From NCBI GenBank assembly GCA_027310725.1, contig DAIDAG010000044.1, forward strand, positions 45,743 to 109,742: a stretch of DNA of 64,000 bases, in the 5' to 3' direction. This DNA comes from Sideroxydans sp. (GTDB lineage Bacteria; Pseudomonadota; Gammaproteobacteria; Burkholderiales; Gallionellaceae). The position numbers and the translations under genes are program-made. Below are positions 27,782 through 37,715 of the stretch, piece after piece; position 1 is the stretch's first letter, and every line of letters begins with the position of its first letter. Below the pieces are notes generated by a model that had not been told where the DNA came from, did not search any database, and worked only from the letters and a program-made list of their open reading frames with translations.

Positions 27782-29202
27782 TGTGCGCGTGAAACACTGT
27801 CCTTCAGGGAGGTGAGGTAGAGCGCGGAACGCGAAGCGTTCCTTGCTTTGCGGCTTACCTGATTACGCATTTCCTTTCTTTCTGCCACTTGTGAATATCC
27901 ATACCCATCAGCTCGCTGAACCAGCCTGCAATGCCGATGTGATACACCTTGAACTACGCCTTGCGCGGTTTGAATATTGAAACTCCCTGTTGCGCGAACC
28001 GCTACACGCCCAACATAAAACCCAATATTTTTGCCTTTTGTAATATCGGCGCTCACCATATCGCCAGTCTGAAATCCATTAATTCGTTTTTTTCGTGTCA
28101 GATAACCGCGCGGGAAGCCAAAGGCATCCAGGCGCGTACGCTGATAACTACCACGACCTGTCGCCTTGATCGTCAACGTCGGCTTCTGCCAGCTCGTCGC
28201 GGCGCTAACGGCACCCACACAGACCGCGTCCAGCGCGTGTGTCTTGGGTATGCCAAGTTGAGTGCGGTTGTACTTCGTCAATCCGCCTGAGCCCGTTGTT
28301 ACCGGCAGTCCGGTTGTCTTGAGTGAATTGAACAGAGCCCAGCGCGTCGCGTTAACCGCTGCAGCGTCCTTGAGTGGCCGTTTTGCCTGAGCCAATATCC
28401 GCTCAAGCCGCTTGGTATCTTTCGCCAGGAACACACGAACATCCTGTGCACCTTTCCTCTGGTTACACGGTTCGCAAGCCAGCGTCAGATTCGATACTCG
28501 ATTACTCCCACCGCAGGCTTTGGAATGAATATGCTCGATCTGCAAAGGAACCTCTTTTGCATCGCAGTAAGCACATTTCCGGTCCCACTTGTTAAGCAGA
28601 TACTCTCGCACTTCGAAACCGGCCAGCGTGCCCTGCTGATACTCGACACCGGAGATTTCAGGATTCTCGATTTTCTGCATATCGAAGCGAACCAACTCCT
28701 GTGAAATACCGCGCACGGGCGCTAAACGACACAATCTACTAGCCCAGGCAGCGGTTGTATCAACACGGTGTTGCAGGCTTGGCGCTAACCAACCCTTGTC
28801 CTTGTTTCCGCGATTAAGGAAACGGGGTTCCCTGTAACGCAGGTTCCCGCGCCTACGACGGCGCATTTGACGACGTGCTGTCAGTGCCTCACTGATCTGA
28901 CGGCCACGGTGCACTAATTCGAATAGATTCAGCACATGCACCGCAATACCGGTCTCGCCTGTTGCAACATCAATGCTCTTGGTTTCGCGCACTACTGCGA
29001 TACCGGTGAACTTGCTACCCGGATCAATCTTGATTTTGACCGGCTGCAAAACACAGCCAGCCACTTCTCGGTCAAGTACCCGAATCGAAAAAGGAATGAG
29101 CCGATGAACGCGCGCACGGCCAGAACCAAGCAATTTTGTTGCTCGTTTCTCGCTACACGGCATCAGCGGGTTCTTTCGCTTATCGACTACAAATACAGCC
29201 AC
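27778..29202 (-). CDS. iscB: IscB RNA-guided DNA endonuclease
   Basis: IscB is the IS200/IS605-associated ancestor of Cas9; it cuts double-stranded DNA guided by an omega-RNA. GTG at 29202 gives (M)AVFVVDKRKNPLMP with a GGGAG site upstream and a length of 474 aa. In order: PLMP domain (residues 11-15), RuvC-I KIDPGSKFTGIA with Asp60, arginine bridge helix RRQMRRRRRGNLRYREPRF (~110-128), RuvC-II SQELVRFD with Glu169, HNH CAYC...IEHIHSKACGGSNRVSNL...CNQRKG with His224 and Asn247, and RuvC-III THALDAVCVG with His322/Asp325. All catalytic positions are present. The C-terminal ~37 residues come from the element's right-end hairpin region. No tnpA is nearby. Confidence 0.93.
   Translation of the reverse strand: MAVFVVDKRKNPLMPCSEKRATKLLGSGRARVHRLIPFSIRVLDREVAGCVLQPVKIKIDPGSKFTGIAVVRETKSIDVATGETGIAVHVLNLFELVHRGRQISEALTARRQMRRRRRGNLRYREPRFLNRGNKDKGWLAPSLQHRVDTTAAWASRLCRLAPVRGISQELVRFDMQKIENPEISGVEYQQGTLAGFEVREYLLNKWDRKCAYCDAKEVPLQIEHIHSKACGGSNRVSNLTLACEPCNQRKGAQDVRVFLAKDTKRLERILAQAKRPLKDAAAVNATRWALFNSLKTTGLPVTTGSGGLTKYNRTQLGIPKTHALDAVCVGAVSAATSWQKPTLTIKATGRGSYQRTRLDAFGFPRGYLTRKKRINGFQTGDMVSADITKGKNIGFYVGRVAVRATGSFNIQTAQGVVQGVSHRHCRLVQRADGYGYSQVAERKEMRNQVSRKARNASRSALYLTSLKDSVSRAQ
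27826..27842 (-). repeat. Right-end hairpin of the IscB element
   Basis: Perfect 7-bp stem GGAACGC/GCGTTCC with a 3-base loop, inside the 3' end of the iscB reading frame. Such subterminal hairpins are TnpA recognition structures in IS200/IS605 elements. Confidence 0.7.
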
Positions 29203-29510
29203 TTCGCTACTCCCAACTGTGCTTACGCACCTTGTGACAGGGTATTCTGCCTCACGACATGAACCCGCTCCCCTCGCCAATGTTGTAACGCAGCTTCAGT
29301 TCGGTACTTTGAACCTTGCGACAAGCTGTTTCGTGCGTACCCTATGCTTGTCTACTCCTGCCGCTTCCAGAGCTACAGATTGAGGAAGCGTCTGTAGGTG
29401 GGTCTTGTACTTCGTTACAACGTAGTCACGATGTTCCGTGACTTAGGCTGGTCAACCGAGCTTCTCACTGCTCTTCCAAGCTCCGGCGTTTAGGCCGGGG
29501 TAGTTGACGC
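29203..29510 (-). ncRNA. Predicted IscB omega-RNA region
   Basis: The ~300 bases directly upstream of iscB carry little coding potential but many stable stems. On the minus strand these are CCGGC/GCCGG at 29498-29483, AGTCACG/CGTGACT at 29443-29424 (perfect 7 bp), TTGTA/TACAA at 29420-29405, CTACAGA/TCTGTAG at 29397-29373 (perfect 7 bp), and a GTTC/GAAC hairpin within an AGCT-bounded stem at 29327-29292. This position and density match IscB omega-RNA scaffolds. The guide should be at the 5' end, beyond about 29505. Exact RNA ends cannot be fixed from sequence alone. Confidence 0.75.
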
Positions 29511-29512
29511 GG

Positions 29513-30706
29513 TCATGACAAGGCTTTAGCCATGCGCTCCAGTGCTTTTTGCAGGTTTTCCATCGAAGTCGCGAAAGACAGGCGGATGTAGCCTTCGCTG
29601 CCAAATGCGGAACCCGGAACCACGGCGACACCGGCTTCCACCAGCAGATACTCGGAGAAGGCGATATCGGTCGCTTCCTTGATGGTTCCCTTCTTGTGCA
29701 GCGCGGCAATCGCTTTGCGTGCGTCAGGGAAAGCATAGAACGCGCCGCCCGCCATGAGGCAACTCAATCCCGGGATCTTGTTCAGCGTGTTCACCACGAA
29801 CACATGGCGCTCGCGGAAAGCCTTGAGCATCGGCGTGATGCAGCCCTGGTCGCCGTTCAGCGCGGCCTCGGCGGCCACTTGCGAAATGGAAGTCGGGTTT
29901 GAGGTGCTTTGCGATTGCACGTTTTCCATCGCGGTGATGATGTTTTCCGGTCCGGCTGCATAGCCGATGCGCCATCCGGTCATCGCGTAGGCTTTGGATA
30001 CGCCGTTCAGCACCATGGTGCGCGGATACAGGTCTGGGCAAGCGTCCAGGATGTTGACGAACTTCGCATCGGTCAGCGCGATATGCTCATACATGTCGTC
30101 TGTGGCGATCAGGATGTTCGGATGCTTGCGCAGCACTTCTCCCAGCGCTTTCAGATCTTCCAGTGTGTAGACCGCGCCGGACGGGTTGCTCGGGCTGTTG
30201 ATCACAACCATTTTGGACTTCGGCGTGATCGCCTTTTCCAGTTGGGCGGGGCTCATTTTGAAGCCCTGCTCGATGCCGGCTTCCACGATCACCGGCTTGC
30301 CTTCTGCGATAAGCACGATATCGGGGTAGGACACCCAGTACGGCGCAGGAATGATCACCTCGTCGCCGGGATTGATGCAGGCGAGCGCGAGATTGAAGAA
30401 GCTCTGCTTGCCGCCGCAGGAGACAAGGATCTGTTTCGCTGTGTAGTCCAGCCCGTTGTCGCGCTTGAACTTGGCGATGATCGCTGCCTTGAGCGACGGT
30501 GTGCCGCCGACTGCAGTGTATTTGGTAAAGCCCTTGTTGATCGCGCCTATGGCTGCGTCCTTGATGTGTTGCGGCGTATCGAAATCCGGTTCACCCGCGC
30601 CCAGACCGATGATGTCCTTGCCTTCGGCTTTCAGTTTTGCCGCTCGGGCAGTCACGGCAAGAGTGGGGGAGGGTTTGATGGCTTGTACGCGTTTGGAGAG
30701 TGACAC
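29513..30706 (-). CDS. Pyridoxal-phosphate aminotransferase, aspartate aminotransferase type
   Basis: A 397-aa class I aminotransferase of the AspB/AatA type found in betaproteobacteria, exchanging amino groups between aspartate (or other acids) and 2-oxoglutarate. PLP lysine lies in NGVSKAYAMTGWRIGYAAGP. Substrate and cofactor motifs NSPSNPSGAVY and GAGEPDFDTP are intact, and the C-terminus has a normal length, so the IscB element inserted just after the stop without truncating it. A TATAAT and an inverted repeat lie upstream. It may also act on other amino acids; specificity is not determined by the motifs. Confidence 0.93.
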   Translation of the reverse strand: MSLSKRVQAIKPSPTLAVTARAAKLKAEGKDIIGLGAGEPDFDTPQHIKDAAIGAINKGFTKYTAVGGTPSLKAAIIAKFKRDNGLDYTAKQILVSCGGKQSFFNLALACINPGDEVIIPAPYWVSYPDIVLIAEGKPVIVEAGIEQGFKMSPAQLEKAITPKSKMVVINSPSNPSGAVYTLEDLKALGEVLRKHPNILIATDDMYEHIALTDAKFVNILDACPDLYPRTMVLNGVSKAYAMTGWRIGYAAGPENIITAMENVQSQSTSNPTSISQVAAEAALNGDQGCITPMLKAFRERHVFVVNTLNKIPGLSCLMAGGAFYAFPDARKAIAALHKKGTIKEATDIAFSEYLLVEAGVAVVPGSAFGSEGYIRLSFATSMENLQKALERMAKALS

Positions 30707-30742
30707 GGTTTTTTCCTTGAGGTTGGTAAACTGGGGGTGAGA

Positions 30743-30748
30743 ATTATA
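30743..30748 (-). promoter_or_regulatory. Probable -10 of the aminotransferase promoter
   Basis: TATAAT on the minus strand (30748-30743), 37 bases before the aminotransferase start. The -35 position (about 30766-30771) falls inside an inverted repeat. Confidence 0.5.
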
Positions 30749-30762
30749 CCTGCGATGCCGTT

Positions 30763-30781
30763 AACGTGGTTTTCACGTTAA
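30763..30781. promoter_or_regulatory. Operator-like inverted repeat
   Basis: TAACGTG-N5-CACGTTA, a perfect 7-base dyad, covers the expected -35 region of the aminotransferase promoter. This is a plausible repressor site; no regulator gene lies next to it. Confidence 0.45.
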
Positions 30782-30917
30782 TCGCGGGACAAGTGCGGGT
30801 AAAGCCAAGTGCTTGATTTATTGAATGAGTGATTTGATGAAAACCTTGTGTATCTTCAATTTTCCCAGTCCAAATGTGTGTTTTGGCAAGACGACATATT
30901 GAAATACAATTCAATGC

Positions 30918-31592
30918 ATGTTCACAATAGCCACTTTCAATTTCCTCGACGAACTTTCTGCCAATAACAACAGGGCATGGTTCGAGGTCAACAAGCCGCG
31001 CTATGAAGCACTGGTGCGGGAACCTGCGCTGGATTTTATAGAAGCGATGGACCCGGTACTGGCAACCTTCGCACCGAACTTCCGCGCCGAACCGCGCAAG
31101 ATGGGCGGCTCGCTGATGCGCGTGTTTCGCGATACCCGGTTCTCGCGCGACAAGACCCCGTACAAGACCAACATCGGCATCCAGTTCCGTCATGCGCTGG
31201 GCAAGGATATTCATGCGCCGGGCTTCTATGTGCATATCGCAACGGATGAATGCTTCTTCGCTGTCGGCTGCTGGCATCCGGAGTCCGATGCACTGGGGAA
31301 ATTACGCGATCTCATCGCACAGAAACCAGAGAAATGGTTCTCCGCCAGAAACGATAAAAAGTTCGCTGCGCAATGGGAGCTTTGGGGTGACAGCCTGACG
31401 CGGCCACCGCGCGGCTACGATGTAAGTCATCCTGCCATAGAGGACCTGAAGCGCAAGGACTTCATTGCCATTGCGCCCTTGTCCGTTTCCGAGGTGGCCG
31501 GATCAGGCCTGGTCAAACTGGCCGGGAAAAGGTTTACGGCCAGCGTTCCTTTTATGGGGTTTCTTTGCGAGGCGCTGGATGTTCCGTATTGA
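30918..31592 (+). CDS. DUF2461 family protein (TIGR02453)
   Basis: A 224-aa soluble protein of the DUF2461 family. The recognisable stretches are FLDELSANNNRAWFEVNKPRYE, FRDTRFSRDKTPYKTNIGIQF and GFYVHIATDECFFAVGCWHP. Family function is unknown. It is transcribed divergently from the aminotransferase with 211 bases between. The ATG at 30918 lacks a strong ribosome site. Confidence 0.88.
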   Translation: MFTIATFNFLDELSANNNRAWFEVNKPRYEALVREPALDFIEAMDPVLATFAPNFRAEPRKMGGSLMRVFRDTRFSRDKTPYKTNIGIQFRHALGKDIHAPGFYVHIATDECFFAVGCWHPESDALGKLRDLIAQKPEKWFSARNDKKFAAQWELWGDSLTRPPRGYDVSHPAIEDLKRKDFIAIAPLSVSEVAGSGLVKLAGKRFTASVPFMGFLCEALDVPY

Positions 31593-31694
31593 AGAGACGC
31601 CAAGTAGTCATAAGCGTGCTGTCGCCGGCATCACGCCGTAGCATGGCTAAAGTAGAATCCCGCACGTTGGCATTCCCGTAGAAAACTGAAGAAC

Positions 31695-32183
31695 ATGATC
31701 GGATTGATACAACGCGTCAGCGAAGCCAGCGTGACCGTCGAAGGCTGCACCGTTGGGGAGATTGGACGCGGTCTGCTGGTGCTGCTCGGCGTCGAGAGGC
31801 ATGACGACGAAACGAGCGCACGGCGTCTTCTCGAACGCATCCTTGCCTACCGCGTCTTTCCCGACGCGCAAGGCAAGATGAACCTGTCGCTGACCGATAT
31901 CCGCGGCGACCTGCTGCTGGTGCCGCAATTCACACTGGCCGCCGACACCCGCAAAGGCACGCGCCCCAGCTTTTCATCCGCCGCCGCGCCGGAGAAGGGC
32001 GCCGAGTTGTTTACCATTTTCGTGAAGATGGCGCGGGAACGGCATGCCAAGGTGGAGACTGGTGTATTCGGGGTGGACATGAAAGTGAGCCTTATAAACG
32101 ACGGTCCGGTGACATTCTGGCTACAGGTTGGAAATGAAAAGCCGAACAAGCCTCCCGTTAGTGGTGAGCTTGTCGAACCATGA
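31695..32183 (+). CDS. dtd: D-aminoacyl-tRNA deacylase with repeat-derived tail
   Basis: Removes D-amino acids mischarged on tRNA. The start [17 protein letters not shown] and the closing [11 protein letters not shown] motif are typical. The usual protein ends there at about 145 aa. This one runs on to 162 aa with [17 protein letters not shown], whose last part and stop codon come from a D-type repeat (32154-32184). The [13 protein letters not shown] segment corresponds to the usual substrate-loop region. A TAGAAT -10-like box lies about 40 bases upstream. Confidence 0.93.
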   Translation: MIGLIQRVSEASVTVEGCTVGEIGRGLLVLLGVERHDDETSARRLLERILAYRVFPDAQGKMNLSLTDIRGDLLLVPQFTLAADTRKGTRPSFSSAAAPEKGAELFTIFVKMARERHAKVETGVFGVDMKVSLINDGPVTFWLQVGNEKPNKPPVSGELVEP

Positions 32184-32184
32184 A
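32154..32184 (+). repeat. Repeat D, copy at 3' end of dtd
   Basis: Contains GTGAGCTTGTCGAACCATGA, which provides the last codons and stop of dtd. It matches the copies at 42834 and 53148 in the core TGAGCnTGTCGAA, all in the same orientation on this strand. Confidence 0.75.
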
Positions 32185-32321
32185 AGGAAGGCCACATGGG
32201 CGAATTACGAAGCACTGGCGTCGACAGGCTGCGCGTGTGCTGTTGGGGCGAATGCCCCTTACAGCCACTGCCTACCCCTTGCGGGTGCAGCCCGAACGGC
32301 TCCTTCAGTTTTAGGTAGATC

Positions 32322-33209
32322 ATGAGACTCGGCATCGACCTCGGTGGCACCAAGATAGAGATCATCGCGCTGGACGACAGCGGCAAGGAATTGCTGCGCC
32401 GCCGCGTGCCCACTCCCAAGGGCGATTATTACGAAACCCTGCAGGTGATCATGCAACTAGTTCACGATGCTGAAACCGAACTGGGACAGCAGGGCTCGCT
32501 CGGCATCGGCACACCCGGCGCGCTCTCCCGATCCACCGGCCGCCTCAAGAACTCCAACTCGGTCGCACTCAACGGCCAGCCCATCCTGCAAGACCTCGAG
32601 TCCCTGCTGCAACGGCCGGTGAAGATCGGCAACGACGCCAACTGCTTCGCGCTCTCCGAAGCCACGGATGGCGCAGCGAAGGGGGCAGAGGTCGTGTTCG
32701 GCGCGATCCTCGGTACCGGTGTCGGCGCAGGTATCGTCGTCAACGGCCATGTCCTCACCGGCCCCAACGGCATCGCCGGCGAATGGGGCCACAACCCTCT
32801 GCCCTGGCCGGAAGCGCACGAACTCCCCGGCCCGCCATGCTATTGCAGCAAGCACGGCTGCATTGAAACCTTTCTTTCCGGGCCGGGCATGGTGAAGGTG
32901 CATCAGCTCGAAGCACGCGTATTGCTGAGCGCCGAAGAAATTGTAGTAGGTGCTGAGCAGGGCGATCCCGCCTGCGAGCGCAGCCTGCAACTCTACGAGA
33001 GCCGCCTCGCGCGTTCCCTCGCACACGTAATCAACATCCTCGACCCGGACATCATCGTGCTGGGCGGCGGCATGTCCAACATCGAGCGCCTGTATGCGAA
33101 TGTGCCCAGGATATGGGGCAACTGGGTGTTCTCGGATCGGGTGGATACGAGACTGGTGAAGAACAGGTACGGTGATTCAAGCGGCGTGCGTGGAGCTGCG
33201 TGGCTATAG
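32322..33209 (+). CDS. ROK family sugar kinase (fructokinase/glucokinase-like)
   Basis: A 295-aa ATP-dependent sugar kinase. The phosphate-binding motif LGIDLGGTKIEII opens the protein. Catalytic Asp sits in GNDANCFALSEA, and the ROK signature and zinc site are EWGHNPLPWPE and CYCSKHGCIETFLSGPG. The motif set fits the Mak/fructokinase-type ROK kinases, but glucose or N-acetyl sugars cannot be excluded. The 138-base gap upstream contains ACCCCTTGCGGGT, also seen (reversed) in the ccmC-ccmD repeat block. Confidence 0.92.
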   Translation: MRLGIDLGGTKIEIIALDDSGKELLRRRVPTPKGDYYETLQVIMQLVHDAETELGQQGSLGIGTPGALSRSTGRLKNSNSVALNGQPILQDLESLLQRPVKIGNDANCFALSEATDGAAKGAEVVFGAILGTGVGAGIVVNGHVLTGPNGIAGEWGHNPLPWPEAHELPGPPCYCSKHGCIETFLSGPGMVKVHQLEARVLLSAEEIVVGAEQGDPACERSLQLYESRLARSLAHVINILDPDIIVLGGGMSNIERLYANVPRIWGNWVFSDRVDTRLVKNRYGDSSGVRGAAWL

Positions 33210-33317
33210 TCCCGGATGTCATGCACCCGAAATTTTCCGCAGACAAATCGCGGGCAGGAAACGGCTAGAATGCTTCCGGGCTCGGTGAACATAAACTTAA
33301 TCCAGCAAAGGAAGATC

Positions 33318-33647
33318 ATGACCAAGTTTTCGATTCCCATCTCTGTCCTCTCATTCCTGGCGATGGTTTCGGTCGCCCATGCCGATCCCCGGAAACTGGC
33401 CGAGGAGAAGCAGTGCCTGCTCTGCCACACCATGGACAACAAGGTCGGCAGGGCGACTGCGTTCAAGGCGATTGCGCAGAGATACAAGGGCAAAACCGAT
33501 GCCGAAACGAACCTGGTGCAAATGATAGAGAAAGGCGGCGTGGGTCACTGGGGTTACATCCCGATGCCGCCAGCCGGGTGGAAGCGCCCGGACGTGTCCG
33601 AGGCCGAGGCGAAGGAACTGGTGGACTGGATACTCGCGCTGCATTGA
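33318..33647 (+). CDS. Class I c-type cytochrome (c551/c552-like)
   Basis: A 109-aa secreted electron carrier. ATG at 33318 with AGGAAG upstream gives the signal peptide MTKFSIPISVLSFLAMVSV ending AHA. The haem site is C33-L-L-C36-H37, and the distal ligand is Met83 in YIPMPPAGW. The mature size (~85 aa) and the WILALH ending match small monohaem cytochromes c551/c552. It would be matured by the Ccm system encoded at 11-18 kb. Confidence 0.93.
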   Translation: MTKFSIPISVLSFLAMVSVAHADPRKLAEEKQCLLCHTMDNKVGRATAFKAIAQRYKGKTDAETNLVQMIEKGGVGHWGYIPMPPAGWKRPDVSEAEAKELVDWILALH

Positions 33648-33709
33648 GCTGACGCTGTTGCCTGCACTCGCTGTATTTACATCAGGCACTCCGCCCGCAA
33701 TCCCCATCC

Positions 33710-33752
33710 GACGGCGATCTGCAAGCATATATGCCGAAGATCGCCGTCTTTC
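33710..33752. terminator. Bidirectional terminator hairpin
   Basis: GACGGCGATCT (33710-33720) pairs perfectly over 11 bp with AGATCGCCGTC (33738-33748), with a 17-base loop and TTTCC after it. It lies between the convergent cytochrome and peroxiredoxin genes. Confidence 0.65.
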
Positions 33753-33836
33753 CTTGTTGCCGGTAGATATAGCCTGAAGATGCCCGTTCCTACCCGCTTG
33801 CAGTGAAGGTGGATTTGCGAAAGTGCCCCTCCGCGG

Positions 33837-34397
33837 TCAGCCTCTGTTTGCCCGCAGCCAGGCGATGACGTTGTCCGCATTCTCGTTCGGCGGGAAGACC
33901 GGATAGAACACTTTGACTATCTTTCCATCTTCGATGATGAGCGTAAGCCGTTTGATCAGGCGTAAGGAGTTGTATTCGAAAGTCGGCAGACGCAAGGCGC
34001 CCGTCAATTCAAAAGCACTATCGCTCAACAACTCGAAAGGTAGGTGCAGGCGTTGCGCCGCTTCCTTCTGCTCTTCCGATGATTGCGCACTTACGCCATA
34101 CACCGTGGCCCCCAGGCCGCGCAATTCGGCATGATGGTCCCGGAAAGCGCAGGACTGGGGCGTGCATCCCCGCGCTCCCGGAATCTCGTTCCAGCCTGTC
34201 ATCGGCGGACCGTCCGGCCTGCCGGTCATGGGGTAGAAATAGACAACGACCATTCCGCTTTCCGAACCGAGGTCGACTGTGCGGTCGGCAGTGCTTGCCA
34301 GCGACAGGGAAGGTATCTGCATTCCTTGCAGATGGTCGCACGCACCGTCGTCCTGGGGTATGGGCAAATTGTCTGGCAGTACGTATAGATCTTTCAT
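33837..34397 (-). CDS. PrxQ/BCP-type peroxiredoxin
   Basis: A thiol peroxidase of ~186 aa starting MKDLYVLPDNLPIPQ; the open frame extends 27 codons further upstream but with unlikely sequence. The active site GCTPQSCAFRD has both the peroxidatic and resolving Cys spaced as in PrxQ/BCP (GCTxxxC). SLSLASTADRTVDLG and VVVYFYPMTGRP form the thioredoxin fold; the insertion after YFYPMTGRPDGPPMTGWNEIPG is longer than in E. coli Bcp. It is likely cytoplasmic, since no signal peptide is seen. Confidence 0.87.
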   Translation of the reverse strand: MKDLYVLPDNLPIPQDDGACDHLQGMQIPSLSLASTADRTVDLGSESGMVVVYFYPMTGRPDGPPMTGWNEIPGARGCTPQSCAFRDHHAELRGLGATVYGVSAQSSEEQKEAAQRLHLPFELLSDSAFELTGALRLPTFEYNSLRLIKRLTLIIEDGKIVKVFYPVFPPNENADNVIAWLRANRG

Positions 34398-34535
34398 GTT
34401 CAATTTTTTCAGAAAGCTTGTACAGTTGGTGTAGGGTGCACTAAGGGTAGCGCATTGCACCGGATGTGTGAATGTCATTTATACGGCGCAATGCCCGTTG
34501 GCTATTACGCGCTACGCGGGCTGCCGCACAGAGCT

Positions 34536-35534
34536 TTACAAGTGACGACCTTTTTTTCGCATTGCTCGTTCAACCATTCGGAGCAGCTTGTCGCTGTGTT
34601 CTGGATCAAGAAACCTCAGAGCGCTGTTTTCATAGGTTGCCCATGTTTGCCCAGAGATGTCAGACGGAGGGCTGGGTTGTGAGTGCAGCTTGATGGGAAG
34701 TACGCGAATGCCCCAGGTTAGCGCTACACCAAGTTCAACCATCACGTTTGGATTAAGGTCGGATGTATCAAACACCGCAATATCTGACGCAATGATGTCG
34801 CGGGCAATTTCGTTGAATAGATGTTCACCATATCCTGCCGCAAGTGGTCGAAAATTGAGAGTCGCTCCAAGTGAACCGGGTGCTGCGTTATATTTATCCA
34901 CTGCTGTTTGAAACATCGTTTGCACATTGTTACGAAGCTCCACGGAATCATAATGTGTAGACTTGAACTGATAGCCCATCACTACGGTGAGTTGGTTGGA
35001 TTGGTCCTTTTGTTGAGCGATGAACTCCCAGTCTTGGTCGTTGAAGCCGTATGGAGATCCAATAGGAGTTGGAGGTAGTGAGATGCCAATTGGTTGAGCA
35101 GATGCCTTAGGGGCTGAACCAGTAATGATTTCAAGCGGTTCGGCAAAGGTGTTAGATACCCGCTCTGTTTCGTAACGACCAACCGGTGTAATCCATACAT
35201 TCCCAAATACGTACGGGTTAGTGCCGAGATATTGTCTCCATTCTACATACCCTGACTGTTGCAGAAGCGATATAGCGTCATTGAGATCATCCGGCGATAG
35301 GCTGGTGATACTAGCCAAGGTCGGACCGTCTACAGCGCCGCTTGTATTGGTGTTGCTTCGCATCTTCGCGAGGAGCATCAAAACGTTCGTAGCGATTTCA
35401 TGAAGAGTCTTCGGCATGAGGACATTGACTGCTAATTGTGATGACCTAATCCATAGCTGCGCAATGTCGCCTATTGCGGTATGCACTGTCAAGGATACTT
35501 CTCTAGCTATATCTTGTTGGTCATATTTCAGCAT
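34536..35534 (-). CDS. Possible defence/signalling protein: winged-helix-like N-terminus plus nucleotide-sensing Rossmann-like domain
   Basis: A ~332-aa protein if started at [13 protein letters not shown] (35534); a later ATG at 35417 is possible, and neither has a strong ribosome site. The N-terminal part ([29 protein letters not shown]) reads as a winged helix. The C-terminal ~150 residues contain [32 protein letters not shown], the pattern of nucleoside-2-deoxyribosyltransferase-like/TIR-like domains found in many stand-alone or defence-island proteins. The gene is less GC-rich than its neighbours, suggesting transfer. It ends 3' of the peroxiredoxin and is divergent from uvrB. Function is inferred, not shown. 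Confidence 0.6.
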   Translation of the reverse strand: MLKYDQQDIAREVSLTVHTAIGDIAQLWIRSSQLAVNVLMPKTLHEIATNVLMLLAKMRSNTNTSGAVDGPTLASITSLSPDDLNDAISLLQQSGYVEWRQYLGTNPYVFGNVWITPVGRYETERVSNTFAEPLEIITGSAPKASAQPIGISLPPTPIGSPYGFNDQDWEFIAQQKDQSNQLTVVMGYQFKSTHYDSVELRNNVQTMFQTAVDKYNAAPGSLGATLNFRPLAAGYGEHLFNEIARDIIASDIAVFDTSDLNPNVMVELGVALTWGIRVLPIKLHSQPSPPSDISGQTWATYENSALRFLDPEHSDKLLRMVERAMRKKGRHL

Positions 35535-35588
35535 TCTACCGTCATGGTTTGGCAATCCACCCTTTCCCCGTACAATACGCGACTGACC

Positions 35589-37613
<2,025 letters not shown>

Positions 37614-37715
37614 GGCCACACAGGGGGTGCCGAGGGCTTCGGGTAATGTGGTAGGCTTCGACTATCAGGGTGCCAGTAGAGTTGTTGACGCATCAACATA
37701 CTTACAAAAAATAAC

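Larger units (their letters stand above)
27800..29512 (-). mobile_element. IscB-carrying IS200/IS605-type element (no tnpA)
   Basis: Limits are approximate. The left end holds the hairpin CCGGC-CTAAAC-GCCGG (29498-29483, minus) preceded by GTCAACTACCCC, typical of IS605-family ends. The right end holds the perfect hairpin GGAACGC-TTC-GCGTTCC (27842-27826, minus). The element lies between the aminotransferase stop and the HDOD start, same strand. It has no transposase, so movement would need TnpA from elsewhere. Confidence 0.7.

Noticed and set aside
29203..29280. Upstream extension of iscB to an ATG at 29280
   Set aside because: The extra 26 residues (MARGAGSCREAEYPVTRC...) precede the conserved AVFVVDKRKNPLMP start and overlap the structured RNA; the GTG at 29202 has a proper ribosome site.
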